NCBI GenBank assembly: GCA_964016885.1
Contig: OZ024743.1
Span: 344,614,063 to 344,678,062, forward strand
Length of the DNA: 64,000 nt
Origin: Eledone cirrhosa
Lineage: Eukaryota; Mollusca; Cephalopoda; Octopoda; Eledonidae
Reading direction: 5' to 3'
The notes under the pieces are model-generated. The model searched no databases. It was not told where the DNA came from and worked only from the letters and a program-made list of their open reading frames with translations. A program made the translations under genes and the position numbers. Below are positions 11,561-26,360 of this stretch, piece by piece. Numbering within the stretch: the first letter of the stretch is position 1; the number at the start of each line of letters is the position of its first letter.

Positions 11561-14500
11561 GTTTACGTTGTTGTTTTTACTACTGTTGTTGACGTTGTTG
11601 TTGTTTCTACTGTAATTGACGTTGTTATTGTTACTACTGTTGTTGACGTTGTTATTGTTACTACTGTTGTTGACGTTGTTGTTGTTACTACTGCTTTTGA
11701 CGCTGTTATTAATACTACTGTTGTTGACGGTATTGTTGTTACTACTGTTGTTAACGTTGTTATTAGTACTGTTGTTGACGTTGTTGTTGTTACTACTGTT
11801 GTTGACGTTGTTATTTTTACTACTGTTCATGACGTTGTTGTTACTACTGTTGTTGACGTTGTTTTTACTACTGTTATTGACGTTGTTGTTATAACTACTG
11901 TTACTGACGTTGTTGTTGTTACTACTGTTGTTGACGTTGTTATTACTACTGTTGTTGACGTTGTTGTTGTTACTACTGTTGTTGACGTTGTTATTGTTAA
12001 TACTGTCGTTCACGTTGTTGTTACTTCTATTGTTTACGTGTTATTGTTACTACTGTCGTTGACGTTGTTGTTGTCACTACTGTTGTTGACGTTGTTATTG
12101 TTACTACTGTCGTTGACGATGTTGTTGTTACTACTGTTGTTGACGTTATTGTTGTTACTACAATTGTTGCCGTTGTTATTGTTACTACTGTTGTTGACGT
12201 TTTTGTTACTACTGTTGTTGACGTTGTTGTTGGTACTACTGCTTTTGATGCTGTTATTGTTAATATTGTTGTTGACGTTGTTGTTACTGATATTGTTGTT
12301 ACTGATATTTTTACTACTGTTGTTGACGTTATTGTTGTTACTACTGTTGTTTACGTTGTTGTTTTTACTACTGTTGTTGACGTTGTTGTTGTTTCTACTG
12401 TAATTGACGTTGTTATTTTTTACTACTGACGTTGTTGTTGTTACTAATGTTTTTGACGTTGTTATTGTTACTACTGTAATTGACGTTGTTGTTGTAACTA
12501 CTGTTGTTGACGTTGTTGTTTACTGACGTTGTTATTGTTACTACTGTTGTTGACGTTGTTATTGTTACTACTGTAATTGACGTTGTTGTTGTAACTACTG
12601 TTGTTGACGTTGTTGTTTTTACTAATGTTGTTGACGTTGTTGTTGTTTCTACTGTAATTGACGTTGTTATTGTTACTACTGTTGTTGACATTGTTATTGT
12701 TACTACTGTAATTGACGTTGTTGTTACTACTATTGTTGACGTTGTTGTTGTTTCTACTGTAATTGACGTTGTTATTGTTACTACTGTTGTTGACGTTGTT
12801 GTTGTTACTACTGTTATTGACGTTGTTGTTGTTACTACTGTTGTTGACGTTGTTGTTGTTACTAATGTTGTTGATGTTGTTGTTGTTGTTACTACTGTTG
12901 TTGACGTTGTTGTTACTACTGTTGTTGACGTTGTTAGTGTTACCAATGTTGTTGACGTTGTTGTTGTTACTACTGTTGTTGACATTATTGTTGTTACTAC
13001 TGTTGTTGACGTTGTTGTTACTACTGTTTCCGACGTTGTTTTTGTTACTACTGCTGTTAACGTTGTTATTGTTACTATTGTTGTTGACGTTGTTATTGTT
13101 ACCACTACTGCCGTTGACGTTGTTATTGTTACTACTGTTGTTGACGTTATTTTCGTTACTACTGTTATTGACGTTGTTGTTTTTACTACTGTTGTTGACG
13201 TTGTTGTTGTTACTACGGTTATTGATGTTGTTGTTGTTACTAGTGTTGTTGTCGTTGTTGTTGTTACTACGGTTATTGACGTTGTTGTTGTTACTACGGT
13301 TATTGACGTTGTTGTTGTTACTACTACTGTTGTGGACGTTGTTGTTACTACTGTTGTTGACGTTGTTGTTGTTACTACTGCTATTGACGTTGTTGTTGTT
13401 ACTACTGTTATTGACGTTGTTGTTGTTACTACTGTTGTTGACGTTGTTGTTGTTACTACGGTTATTGACGTTGTTGTTGTTACTACTACTGTTGTTGACG
13501 TTGTTGTTATTACTACTGTTGTTGACGTTGTTGTTGTTACTAATGTTGTTGACGTTGTTGTTGTTACTACTGTTATTGACGATGTTGTTGTTACTACTGT
13601 TGTTGACGTTGTTGTTGTTACTACTGTTGTTGTCATTGTTGTTGTTACTACGGTTATTGACGATGTTGTTGTTACTACAGTTAGTGACGTTGTTGTTGTT
13701 ACTACTGTTGTTGACGTTGTTGTTACTACTGTTATTGACGTTGTTGTTATTACTACTGTTATTGACGTTGTTGTTATTACTACTGTTGTTGACGGTATTG
13801 TTGTTACTACTGTTGTTAACGTTGTTATTAGTACTGTTGTTGACGTTGTTGTTGAAACTACTGTTGTTGACGTTGTTATTTTTACAACTGTTCATGACGT
13901 TGTTGTTACTAGTGTTGTTGACGTTGTTGTTACTACTGTTATTGACGTTGTTGTTATAACTAGTTACTGACGTTGTTGTTGTTACTACTGTTGTTGCCGT
14001 TGTTATTACTACTGTTGTTGACGTTGTTGTTGTTACTACTGTTGTTGACGTTGTTATTGTGAATACTGTCGTTGACGTTGTTGTTGTTACTACTATTGTT
14101 TACGTGTTATTGTTACTACCGTCGTTGACGTTGTTGTTGTTACTACTGTTGTTGACTATGTTATTGTTACTACTGTCGTTGACGATGTTGTTGCTACTAC
14201 TGCTGTTGACGTTATTGTTGTTACTACAATTGTTGACGTTGTTATTGTTACTACTGTTGTTGACGTTTTTGTTACTACTGTTGTTGACGTTGTTGTTGGT
14301 ACTACTGCTTTTGATGCTGTTATTGTTACTATTGTTGTTGACGTTGTTGTTAATGATGTTGTTGACGTTATTGTTGTTACTACTGTTGTTGACGTTGTCA
14401 TTGTTACTACTGTTGTTGACGTTGTTATTGTTACTACTGTTGTTGACGTTGTTATTTTTACTACTGTTGTTGACGTTATTGTTGTTACTACTTTTGTTTA

Positions 14501-17500
14501 CGTTGTTGTTTTTACTACTGTTGTTGACGTTGTTGTTGTTTCTACTGTAATTGACGTTGTTAGTGTTACTACTGTTGTTGACGTTGTTATTGTTACTACT
14601 GTTGTTGACGTTGTTGTTGTTACTACTGCTTTTGACGCTGTTATTGTTACTACTGTTGATGACGTTGTTGTTGTTACTAATGTTTTTGCCGTTGTTATTG
14701 TTACTACTGTTGTTGACGTTGTTATTGTTACTACTGTAATTGACGTTGTTGTTGTAACTACTGTTGTTGACGTTGTTGTTTTTACTAATGTTATTGACGT
14801 CGTTGTTGTTTCTACTGTTGTTGACGTTGTTATTGTTACTACTGTTGTTGACGTTGTTATTGTTACTACTGTAATTGACGTTGTTGTTACTACTGTTGTT
14901 GACGTTGTTGTTGTTTCTACTGTAATTGGCGTTGTTATTGTTACTACTGTTGTTGACGTTGTTGTTACTACTGTTATTGACGTTGTTGTTGTTACTACTG
15001 TTTTTGACGTTGTTGTTGTTACTAATGTTGTTACTACTGTTGTTGACGTTGTTGTTACTACTGTTGTTGACGTTGTTAGTGTTACTAATGTTGTTGACGT
15101 TGTTGTTGTTACTACTGTTGTTGACGTTGTTGTTACTACTGTTTTTGACGTTGTTTTTGTTACTACTGCTGTTAACGTTGTTATTGTTACTATTGTTGTT
15201 GACGTTGTTATTGTTACCACTACTGCCGTTGCCGTTGTTATTGTTACTACTGTTGTTGACGTTGTTGTTACTACTGTTGTTGACGTTGTTGTTACTACTG
15301 TTGTTGACGTTGTTGTTACTACTGTTGTTGACGTTGTTAGTGTTACTAATGTTGTTGACATTATTGTTGTTACTACTGTTGTTGACGTTGTTGTTACTAC
15401 TGTTTTTGACGTTGTTTTTGTTACTACTGCTGTTAACGTTGTTATTGTTACTATTGTTGTTGACGTTGTTATTGTTACCACTACTGCCGTTGCCGTTGTT
15501 ATTGTTACTACTGTTGTTGACGTTATTTTCGTTACTACTGTTATTGACGTTGTTGTTTTTACTACTGTTGTTGACGTTGTTATTGTTACTACTGTTGTTG
15601 ACGTCGTTATTGTTACTACTGTTGTTGACGTTGTTGTTGTTACTGCTGTTGTTGACGTTATTGTTGTTACTACAATTGTTGACGTTGTTAATGTTACTAC
15701 TGTTGTTGACGTTTTTGTTACTACTGTTGTTGACGTTGTTGTTGGTACTACTGCTTTTGATGCTGTTATTGTTACTATTGTTGTTGACGTTGTTGTTACT
15801 GATGTTGTTGACGTTATTGTTGTTACTACTGTTGTTGACGTTGTCATTGTTACTACTGTTGTTGACGTTGTTATTGTTACTACTGTTGTTGACGTTGTTA
15901 TTTTTACTACTGTTGTTGACGTTATTGTTGTTACTACTGTTGTTTACGTTGTTGTTTTTACTACTGTTGTTGACGTTGTTGTTGTTTCTACTGTTATTGA
16001 CGTTGTTATTGTTACTACTGTTGTTGACGTTGTTATTGTTACTACTGTTGTTGACGTTGTTGTTGCTACTACTGCTTTTGACGCTGTTATTGTTACTACT
16101 GTTGTTGACGTTGTTGTTGTTACTACTGCTTTTGACGCTGTTATTGTTACTACTGTTGATGACGTTGTTGTTGTTACTAATGTTTTTGACGTTGTTATTG
16201 TTACTACTGTTGTTGACGTTGTTATTGTTACTACTGTAATTGACGTTGTTGTTACTACTGTTGTTGACGTTGTTGTTGTTTCTACTGTAATTGACGTTGT
16301 TATTGTTACTACTGTTGTTGACGTTGTTGTTACTACTGTTTTTGACGTTGTTGTTGTTGTTACTAATGTTGTTGTTACTACTGTTGTTGACGTTGTTGTT
16401 ACTACTGTTGTTTACGTTGTTAGTGTTACTAATGTTGTTGACGTTGTTGTTGTTACTACTGTTGTTGACATTATTGTTGTTACTACTGTTGTTGACGTTG
16501 TTGTTACTACTGTTTCCGACGTTGTTTTTGTTACTACTGCTGTTAACGTTGTTATTGTTACTATTGTTGTTGACGTTGTTATTGTTACCACTACTGCCGT
16601 TGACGTTGTTATTGTTACTACTGTTGTTGACGTTATTTTCGTTACTACTGTTATTGACGTTGTTGTTTTTACTACTGTTGTTGACGTTGTTGTTGTTACT
16701 ACGGTTATTGACGTTGTTGTTGTTACTAGTGTTGTTGTCGTTGTTGTTGTTACTACGGTTATTGATGTTGTTGTTGTTACTACGGTTATTGACGTTGTTG
16801 TTACTACTACTGTTGTGGACGTTGTTGTTACTACTGTTGTTGACGTTGTTGTTGTTACTACTGCTATTGACGTTGTTGTTGTTACTACTGTTATTGACGT
16901 TGTTGTTGTTACTACTGTTGTTGACGTTGTTGTTGTTACTACGGTTATTGACGTTGTTGTTGTAACTACTACTGTTGTTGACGTTGTTGTTATTACTACT
17001 GTTGTTGACGTTGTTGTTGTTTCTACTGTAATTGACGTTGTTATTGTTACTACTGTTGTTGACGTTGTTATTGTTACTACTGTTGTTGACGTTGTTGTTG
17101 ATACTACTGCTTTTGACGCTGTTATTGTTACTACTGTTGTTGACGTTGTTGTTGTTACTACTGCTTTTGACGCTGTTATTGTTACTACTGTTGATGACGT
17201 TGTTGTTGTTACTAATGTTTTTGACGTTGTTATTGTTACTACTGTTGTTGACGTTGTTATTGTTACTACTGTAATTGACGTTGTTGTTACTACTGTTGTT
17301 GACGTTGTTGTTGTTTCTACTGTAATTGACGTTGTTATTGTTACTACTGTTGTTGACGTTGTTGTTACTACTGTTTTTGACGTTGTTGTTGTTGTTACTA
17401 ATGTTGTTATTACTACTGTTGTTGACGTTGTTGTTACTACTGTTGTTGACGTTGTTAGTGTTACTAATGTTGTTGACGTTGTTGTTGTTACTACAGTTGT

Positions 17501-18934
17501 TGACATTATTGTTGTTACTACTGTTGTTGACGTTGTTGTTACTACTGTTTTTGACGTTGTTTTTGTTACTACTGCTGTTAACGTTGTTATTGTTACTATT
17601 GTTGTTGACGTTGTTATTGTTACCACTACTGCCGTTGACGTTGTTATTGTTACTACTGTTGTTGACGTTATTTTCGTTACTACTGTTATTGACGTTGTTG
17701 TTTTTACTACTGTTGTTGACGTTGTTATTGTTACTACTGTTGTTGACGTCGTTATTGTTACTACTGTTATTGACGATGTTGTTGTTACTACTGTTGTTGA
17801 CGTTGTTGTTGTTACTACGGTTATTGACGTTGTTGTTGTTACTACTGTTGTTATCATTGTTCTTGTTACTACGGTTATTGACGTTGATGTTGTTACTACT
17901 ACTGTTGTTGACGTTGTTGTTATTACTACTGTTGTTGACGTTGTTGTTGTTACTAATGTTGTTGACGTTGTTGTTGTTACTACTGTTATTGACGATGTTG
18001 TTGTTACTACTGTTGTTGACGTTGTTGTTGTTACTACGGTTATTGACGTTGTTGTTGTTACTACTGTTGTTGTCATTGTTGTTGTTACTACGGTTATTGA
18101 CGATGTTGTTGTTACTACAGTTAGTGACGTTGTTGTTGTCACTACTGTTGTTGACGTTGTTGTTACTACTGTTATTGACGTTGTTGTTATTACTACTGTT
18201 ATTGACGTTGTTTTTATTACTACTGTTGTTGACGGTATTGTTGTTACTACTGTTGTTAACGTTGTTATTAGTACTGTTGTTGACGTTGTTGTTGAAACTA
18301 CTGTTGTTGACGTTGTTATTTTTACAACTGTTCATGACGTTGTTGTTACTACTGTTGTTGACGTTGTTGTTACTACTGTTATTGACGTTGTTGTTATAAC
18401 TAGTTACTGACGTTGTTGTTGTTACTGCTGTTGTTGACGTTGTTATTACTACTGTTGTTGACGTTGTTGTTGTTACTACTGTTGTTGACGTTGTTATTGT
18501 TAATACTGTCGTTGACGTTGTTGTTGTTACTACTATTGTTTACGTGTTATTGTTACTACCGTCGTTGACGTTGTTGTTGTTACTACTGTTGTTGACTATG
18601 TTATTGTTACTACTGTCGTTGACGATGTTGTTGTTACTACTGTTGTTGACGTTATTGTTGTTACTACAATTGTTGACGTTGTTATTGTTACTACTGTTGT
18701 TGACGTTTTTGTTACTACTGTTGTTGACGTTGTTGTTGGTACTACTGCTTTTGATGCTGTTATTGTTACTATTGTTGTTGACGTTGTTGTTAATGATGTT
18801 GTTGACGTTATTGTTGTTACTACTGTTGTTGACGTTGTCATTGTTACTACTGTTGTTGACGTTGTTATTGTTACTACTGTTGTTGACGTTGTTATTTTTA
18901 CTACTGTTGTTGACGTTATTGTTGTTACTACTTT
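11561..18934 (+). repeat. 7.4-kb higher-order repeat, copy 1
   Basis: First of three tandem HOR copies. Marker positions repeat at +7,375 and then +7,426: TTTACGTGTTATTG at 12,033, 14,099 and 18,539; the GTTGTTTACTGACG junction unit near 12,520; ACTAGT at 13,959 and 18,399. Against copy 2 it lacks 51 bp (two units) near 12,580. Private bases include ACTACTATTG (about 12,727), GTTACCAATG (about 12,942) and GTTGTTGCCG (about 13,993). Inside the unit, 14,099-14,550 and 18,539-18,990 are near-identical (offset 4,440), so the HOR itself contains a large internal repeat. It also holds a run of 24-mers at about 15,247-15,345 and a 1-bp loss at GTTTACGTGTTATT. Edges are approximate. Confidence 0.88.
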
Positions 18935-21900
18935 TGTCTACGTTGTTGTTTTTACTACTGTTGTTGACGTTGTTGTTGTTTCTACTGTAATTGACGTTGT
19001 TATTGTTACTACTGTTGTTGACGTTGTTATTGTTACTACTGTTGTTGACGTTGTTGTTGTTACTACTGCTTTTGACGCTGTTATTAATACTACTGTTGTT
19101 GACGGTATTGTTGTTACTACTGTTGTTAACGTTGTTATTAGTACTGTTGTTGACGTTGTTGTTGTTACTACTGTTGTTGACGTTGTTATTTTTACTACTG
19201 TTCATGACGTTGTTGTTACTACTGTTGTTGACGTTGTTTTTACTACTGTTATTGACGTTGTTGTTATAACTACTGTTACTGACGTTGTTGTTGTTACTAC
19301 TGTTGTTGACGTTGTTATTACTACTGTTGTTGACGTTGTTGTTGTTACTACTGTTGTTGACGTTGTTATTGTTAATACTGTCGTTCACGTTGTTGTTACT
19401 TCTATTGTTTACGTGTTATTGTTACTACTGTCGTTGACGTTGTTGTTGTCACTACTGTTGTTGACGTTGTTATTGTTACTACTGTCGTTGACGATGTTGT
19501 TGTTACTACTGTTGTTGACGTTATTGTTGTTACTACAATTGTTGCCGTTGTTATTGTTACTACTGTTGTTGACGTTTTTGTTACTACTGTTGTTGACGTT
19601 GTTGTTGGTACTACTGCTTTTGATGCTGTTATTGTTAATATTGTTGTTGACGTTGTTGTTACTGATATTGTTGTTACTGATATTTTTACTACTGTTGTTG
19701 ACGTTATTGTTGTTACTACTGTTGTTTACGTTGTTGTTTTTACTACTGTTGTTGACGTTGTTGTTGTTTCTACTGTAATTGACGTTGTTATTTTTTACTA
19801 CTGACGTTGTTGTTGTTACTAATGTTTTTGACGTTGTTATTGTTACTACTGTAATTGACGTTGTTGTTGTAACTACTGTTGTTGACGTTGTTGTTTACTG
19901 ACGTTGTTATTGTTACTACTGTTGTTGACGTTGTTATTGTTACTACTGTAATTGACGTTGTTGTTACTACTGTTGTTGACGTTGTTGTTGTTTCTACTGT
20001 AATTGACGTTGTTATTGTTACTACTGTTGTTGACGTTGTTGTTTTTACTAATGTTGTTGACGTTGTTGTTGTTTCTACTGTAATTGACGTTGTTATTGTT
20101 ACTACTGTTGTTGACATTGTTATTGTTACTACTGTAATTGACGTTGTTGTTACTACTGTTGTTGACGTTGTTGTTGTTTCTACTGTAATTGACGTTGTTA
20201 TTGTTACTACTGTTGTTGACGTTGTTGTTGTTACTACTGTTATTGACGTTGTTGTTGTTACTACTGTTGTTGACGTTGTTGTTGTTACTAATGTTGTTGA
20301 TGTTGTTGTTGTTGTTACTACTGTTGTTGACGTTGTTGTTACTACTGTTGTTGACGTTGTTAGTGTTACTAATGTTGTTGACGTTGTTGTTGTTACTACT
20401 GTTGTTGACATTATTGTTGTTACTACTGTTGTTGACGTTGTTGTTACTACTGTTTCCGACGTTGTTTTTGTTACTACTGCTGTTAACGTTGTTATTGTTA
20501 CTATTGTTGTTGACGTTGTTATTGTTACCACTACTGCCGTTGACGTTGTTATTGTTACTACTGTTGTTGACGTTATTTTCGTTACTACTGTTATTGACGT
20601 TGTTGTTTTTACTACTGTTGTTGACGTTGTTGTTGTTACTACGGTTATTGATGTTGTTGTTGTTACTAGTGTTGTTGTCGTTGTTGTTGTTACTACGGTT
20701 ATTGACGTTGTTGTTGTTACTACGGTTATTGACGTTGTTGTTGTTACTACTACTGTTGTGGACGTTGTTGTTACTACTGTTGTTGACGTTGTTGTTGTTA
20801 CTACTGCTATTGACGTTGTTGTTGTTACTACTGTTATTGACGTTGTTGTTGTTACTACTGTTGTTGACGTTGTTGTTGTTACTACGGTTATTGACGTTGT
20901 TGTTGTTACTACTACTGTTGTTGACGTTGTTGTTATTACTACTGTTGTTGACGTTGTTGTTGTTACTAATGTTGTTGACGTTGTTGTTGTTACTACTGTT
21001 ATTGACGATGTTGTTGTTACTACTGTTGTTGACGTTGTTGTTGTTACTACTGTTGTTGTCATTGTTGTTGTTACTACGGTTATTGACGATGTTGTTGTTA
21101 CTACAGTTAGTGACGTTGTTGTTGTTACTACTGTTGTTGACGTTGTTGTTACTACTGTTATTGACGTTGTTGTTATTACTACTGTTATTGACGTTGTTGT
21201 TATTACTACTGTTGTTGACGGTATTGTTGTTACTACTGTTGTTAACGTTGTTATTAGTACTGTTGTTGACGTTGTTGTTGAAACTACTGTTGTTGACGTT
21301 GTTATTTTTACAACTGTTCATGACGTTGTTGTTACTAGTGTTGTTGACGTTGTTGTTACTACTGTTATTGACGTTGTTGTTATAACTAGTTACTGACGTT
21401 GTTGTTGTTACTACTGTTGTTGACATTGTTATTACTACTGTTGTTGACGTTGTTGTTGTTACTACTGTTGTTGACGTTGTTATTGTGAATACTGTCGTTG
21501 ACGTTGTTGTTGTTACTACTATTGTTTACGTGTTATTGTTACTACCGTCGTTGACGTTGTTGTTGTTACTACTGTTGTTGACTATGTTATTGTTACTACT
21601 GTCATTGACGATGTTGTTGCTACTACTGCTGTTGACGTTATTGTTGTTACTACAATTGTTGACGTTGTTATTGTTACTACTGTTGTTGACGTTTTTGTTA
21701 CTACTGTTGTTGACGTTGTTGTTGGTACTACTGCTTTTGATGCTGTTATTGTTACTATTGTTGTTGACGTTGTTGTTAATGATGTTGTTGACGTTATTGT
21801 TGTTACTACTGTTGTTGACGTTGTCATTGTTACTACTGTTGTTGACGTTGTTATTGTTACTACTGTTGTTGACGTTGTTATTTTTACTACTGTTGTTGAC

Positions 21901-24900
21901 GTTATTGTTGTTACTACTTTTGTTTACGTTGTTGTTTTTACTACTGTTGTTGACGTTGTTGTTGTTTCTACTGTAATTGACGTTGTTAGTGTTACTACTG
22001 TTGTTGACGTTGTTATTGTTACTACTGTTGTTGACGTTGTTGTTGTTACTACTGCTTTTGACGCTGTTATTGTTACTACTGTTGATGACGTTGTTGTTGT
22101 TACTAATGTTTTTGCCGTTGTTATTGTTACTACTGTTGTTGACGTTGTTATTGTTACTACTGTAATTGACGTTGTTGTTGTAACTACTGTTGTTGACGTT
22201 GTTGTTTTTACTAATGTTATTGACGTCGTTGTTGTTTCTACTGTTGTTGACGTTGTTATTGTTACTACTGTTGTTGACGTTGTTATTGTTACTACTGTAA
22301 TTGACGTTGTTGTTACTACTGTTGTTGACGTTGTTGTTGTTTCTACTGTAATTGGCGTTGTTATTGTTACTACTGTTGTTGACGTTGTTGTTACTACTGT
22401 TATTGACGTTGTTGTTGTTACTACTGTTTTTGACGTTGTTGTTGTTACTAATGTTGTTACTACTGTTGTTGACGTTGTTGTTACTACTGTTGTTGACGTT
22501 GTTAGTGTTACTAATGTTGTTGACGTTGTTGTTGTTACTACTGTTGTTGACGTTGTTGTTACTACTGTTTTTGACGTTGTTTTTGTTACTACTGCTGTTA
22601 ACGTTGTTATTGTTACTATTGTTGTTGACGTTGTTATTGTTACCACTACTGCCGTTGCCGTTGTTATTGTTACTACTGTTGTTGACGTTGTTGTTACTAC
22701 TGTTGTTGACGTTGTTGTTACTACTGTTGTTGACGTTGTTGTTACTACTGTTGTTGACGTTGTTAGTGTTACTAATGTTGTTGACATTATTGTTGTTACT
22801 ACTGTTGTTGACGTTGTTGTTACTACTGTTTTTGACGTTGTTTTTGTTACTACTGCTGTTAACGTTGTTATTGTTACTATTGTTGTTGACGTTGTTATTG
22901 TTACCACTACTGCCGTTGCCGTTGTTATTGTTACTACTGTTGTTGACGTTATTTTCGTTACTACTGTTATTGACGTTGTTGTTTTTACTACTGTTGTTGA
23001 CGTTGTTATTGTTACTACTGTTGTTGACGTCGTTATTGTTACTACTGTTGTTGACGTTGTTGTTGTTACTGCTGTTGTTGACGTTATTGTTGTTACTACA
23101 ATTGTTGACGTTGTTAATGTTACTACTGTTGTTGACGTTTTTGTTACTACTGTTGTTGACGTTGTTGTTGGTACTACTGCTTTTGATGCTGTTATTGTTA
23201 CTATTGTTGTTGACGTTGTTGTTACTGATGTTGTTGACGTTATTGTTGTTACTACTGTTGTTGACGTTGTCATTGTTACTACTGTTGTTGACGTTGTTAT
23301 TGTTACTACTGTTGTTGACGTTGTTATTTTTACTACTGTTGTTGACGTTATTGTTGTTACTACTGTTGTTTACGTTGTTGTTTTTACTACTGTTGTTGAC
23401 GTTGTTGTTGTTTCTACTGTTATTGACGTTGTTATTGTTACTACTGTTGTTGACGTTGTTATTGTTACTACTGTTGTTGACGTTGTTGTTGCTACTACTG
23501 CTTTTGACGCTGTTATTGTTACTACTGTTGTTGACGTTGTTGTTGTTACTACTGCTTTTGACGCTGTTATTGTTACTACTGTTGATGACGTTGTTGTTGT
23601 TACTAATGTTTTTGACGTTGTTATTGTTACTACTGTTGTTGACGTTGTTATTGTTACTACTGTAATTGACGTTGTTGTTACTACTGTTGTTGACGTTGTT
23701 GTTGTTTCTACTGTAATTGACGTTGTTATTGTTACTACTGTTGTTGACGTTGTTGTTACTACTGTTTTTGACGTTGTTGTTGTTGTTACTAATGTTGTTG
23801 TTACTACTGTTGTTGACGTTGTTGTTACTACTGTTGTTTACGTTGTTAGTGTTACTAATGTTGTTGACGTTGTTGTTGTTACTACTGTTGTTGACATTAT
23901 TGTTGTTACTACTGTTGTTGACGTTGTTGTTACTACTGTTTCCGACGTTGTTTTTGTTACTACTGCTGTTAACGTTGTTATTGTTACTATTGTTGTTGAC
24001 GTTGTTATTGTTACCACTACTGCCGTTGACGTTGTTATTGTTACTACTGTTGTTGACGTTATTTTCGTTACTACTGTTATTGACGTTGTTGTTTTTACTA
24101 CTGTTGTTGACGTTGTTGTTGTTACTACGGTTATTGACGTTGTTGTTGTTACTAGTGTTGTTGTCGTTGTTGTTGTTACTACGGTTATTGATGTTGTTGT
24201 TGTTACTACGGTTATTGACGTTGTTGTTACTACTACTGTTGTGGACGTTGTTGTTACTACTGTTGTTGACGTTGTTGTTGTTACTACTGCTATTGACGTT
24301 GTTGTTGTTACTACTGTTATTGACGTTGTTGTTGTTACTACTGTTGTTGACGTTGTTGTTGTTACTACGGTTATTGACGTTGTTGTTGTAACTACTACTG
24401 TTGTTGACGTTGTTGTTATTACTACTGTTGTTGACGTTGTTGTTGTTTCTACTGTAATTGACGTTGTTATTGTTACTACTGTTGTTGACGTTGTTATTGT
24501 TACTACTGTTGTTGACGTTGTTGTTGATACTACTGCTTTTGACGCTGTTATTGTTACTACTGTTGTTGACGTTGTTGTTGTTACTACTGCTTTTGACGCT
24601 GTTATTGTTACTACTGTTGATGACGTTGTTGTTGTTACTAATGTTTTTGACGTTGTTATTGTTACTACTGTTGTTGACGTTGTTATTGTTACTACTGTAA
24701 TTGACGTTGTTGTTACTACTGTTGTTGACGTTGTTGTTGTTTCTACTGTAATTGACGTTGTTATTGTTACTACTGTTGTTGACGTTGTTGTTACTACTGT
24801 TTTTGACGTTGTTGTTGTTGTTACTAATGTTGTTATTACTACTGTTGTTGACGTTGTTGTTACTACTGTTGTTGACGTTGTTAGTGTTACTAATGTTGTT

Positions 24901-26360
24901 GACGTTGTTGTTGTTACTACAGTTGTTGACATTATTGTTGTTACTACTGTTGTTGACGTTGTTGTTACTACTGTTTTTGACGTTGTTTTTGTTACTACTG
25001 CTGTTAACGTTGTTATTGTTACTATTGTTGTTGACGTTGTTATTGTTACCACTACTGCCGTTGACGTTGTTATTGTTACTACTGTTGTTGACGTTATTTT
25101 CGTTACTACTGTTATTGACGTTGTTGTTTTTACTACTGTTGTTGACGTTGTTATTGTTACTACTGTTGTTGACGTCGTTATTGTTACTACTGTTATTGAC
25201 GATGTTGTTGTTACTACTGTTGTTGACGTTGTTGTTGTTACTACGGTTATTGACGTTGTTGTTGTTACTACTGTTGTTATCATTGTTCTTGTTACTACGG
25301 TTATTGACGTTGATGTTGTTACTACTACTGTTGTTGACGTTGTTGTTATTACTACTGTTGTTGACGTTGTTGTTGTTACTAATGTTGTTGACGTTGTTGT
25401 TGTTACTACTGTTATTGACGATGTTGTTGTTACTACTGTTGTTGACGTTGTTGTTGTTACTACGGTTATTGACGTTGTTGTTGTTACTACTGTTGTTGTC
25501 ATTGTTGTTGTTACTACGGTTATTGACGATGTTGTTGTTACTACAGTTAGTGACGTTGTTGTTGTCACTACTGTTGTTGACGTTGTTGTTACTACTGTTA
25601 TTGACGTTGTTGTTATTACTACTGTTATTGACGTTGTTTTTATTACTACTGTTGTTGACGGTATTGTTGTTACTACTGTTGTTAACGTTGTTATTAGTAC
25701 TGTTGTTGACGTTGTTGTTGAAACTACTGTTGTTGACGTTGTTATTTTTACAACTGTTCATGACGTTGTTGTTACTACTGTTGTTGACGTTGTTGTTACT
25801 ACTGTTATTGACGTTGTTGTTATAACTAGTTACTGACGTTGTTGTTGTTACTGCTGTTGTTGACGTTGTTATTACTACTGTTGTTGACGTTGTTGTTGTT
25901 ACTACTGTTGTTGACGTTGTTATTGTTAATACTGTCGTTGACGTTGTTGTTGTTACTACTATTGTTTACGTGTTATTGTTACTACCGTCGTTGACGTTGT
26001 TGTTGTTACTACTGTTGTTGACTATGTTATTGTTACTACTGTCGTTGACGATGTTGTTGTTACTACTGTTGTTGACGTTATTGTTGTTACTACAATTGTT
26101 GACGTTGTTATTGTTACTACTGTTGTTGACGTTTTTGTTACTACTGTTGTTGACGTTGTTGTTGGTACTACTGCTTTTGATGCTGTTATTGTTACTATTG
26201 TTGTTGACGTTGTTGTTAATGATGTTGTTGACGTTATTGTTGTTACTACTGTTGTTGACGTTGTCATTGTTACTACTGTTGTTGACGTTGTTATTGTTAC
26301 TACTGTTGTTGACGTTGTTATTTTTACTACTGTTGTTGACGTTATTGTTGTTACTACTTT
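18935..26360 (+). repeat. 7.4-kb higher-order repeat, copy 2
   Basis: Full-length HOR copy of 7,426 bp. Markers: TTTACGTGTTATTG at 19,408, 21,525 and 25,965; ACTAGT at 21,385 and 25,825. Against copy 1 it has 51 extra bp near 19,950-20,010, a GTTGTTACTACTG plus GTTTCTACTGTAATTGAC pair. Against copy 3 it has 108 extra bp at about 24,520-24,630, exactly four 27-mers. A private substitution is GTCATTGACG at about 21,601, where copies 1 and 3 have GTCGTTGACG. By eye, identity to the neighbours is extremely high; only isolated substitutions were found. Confidence 0.9.
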
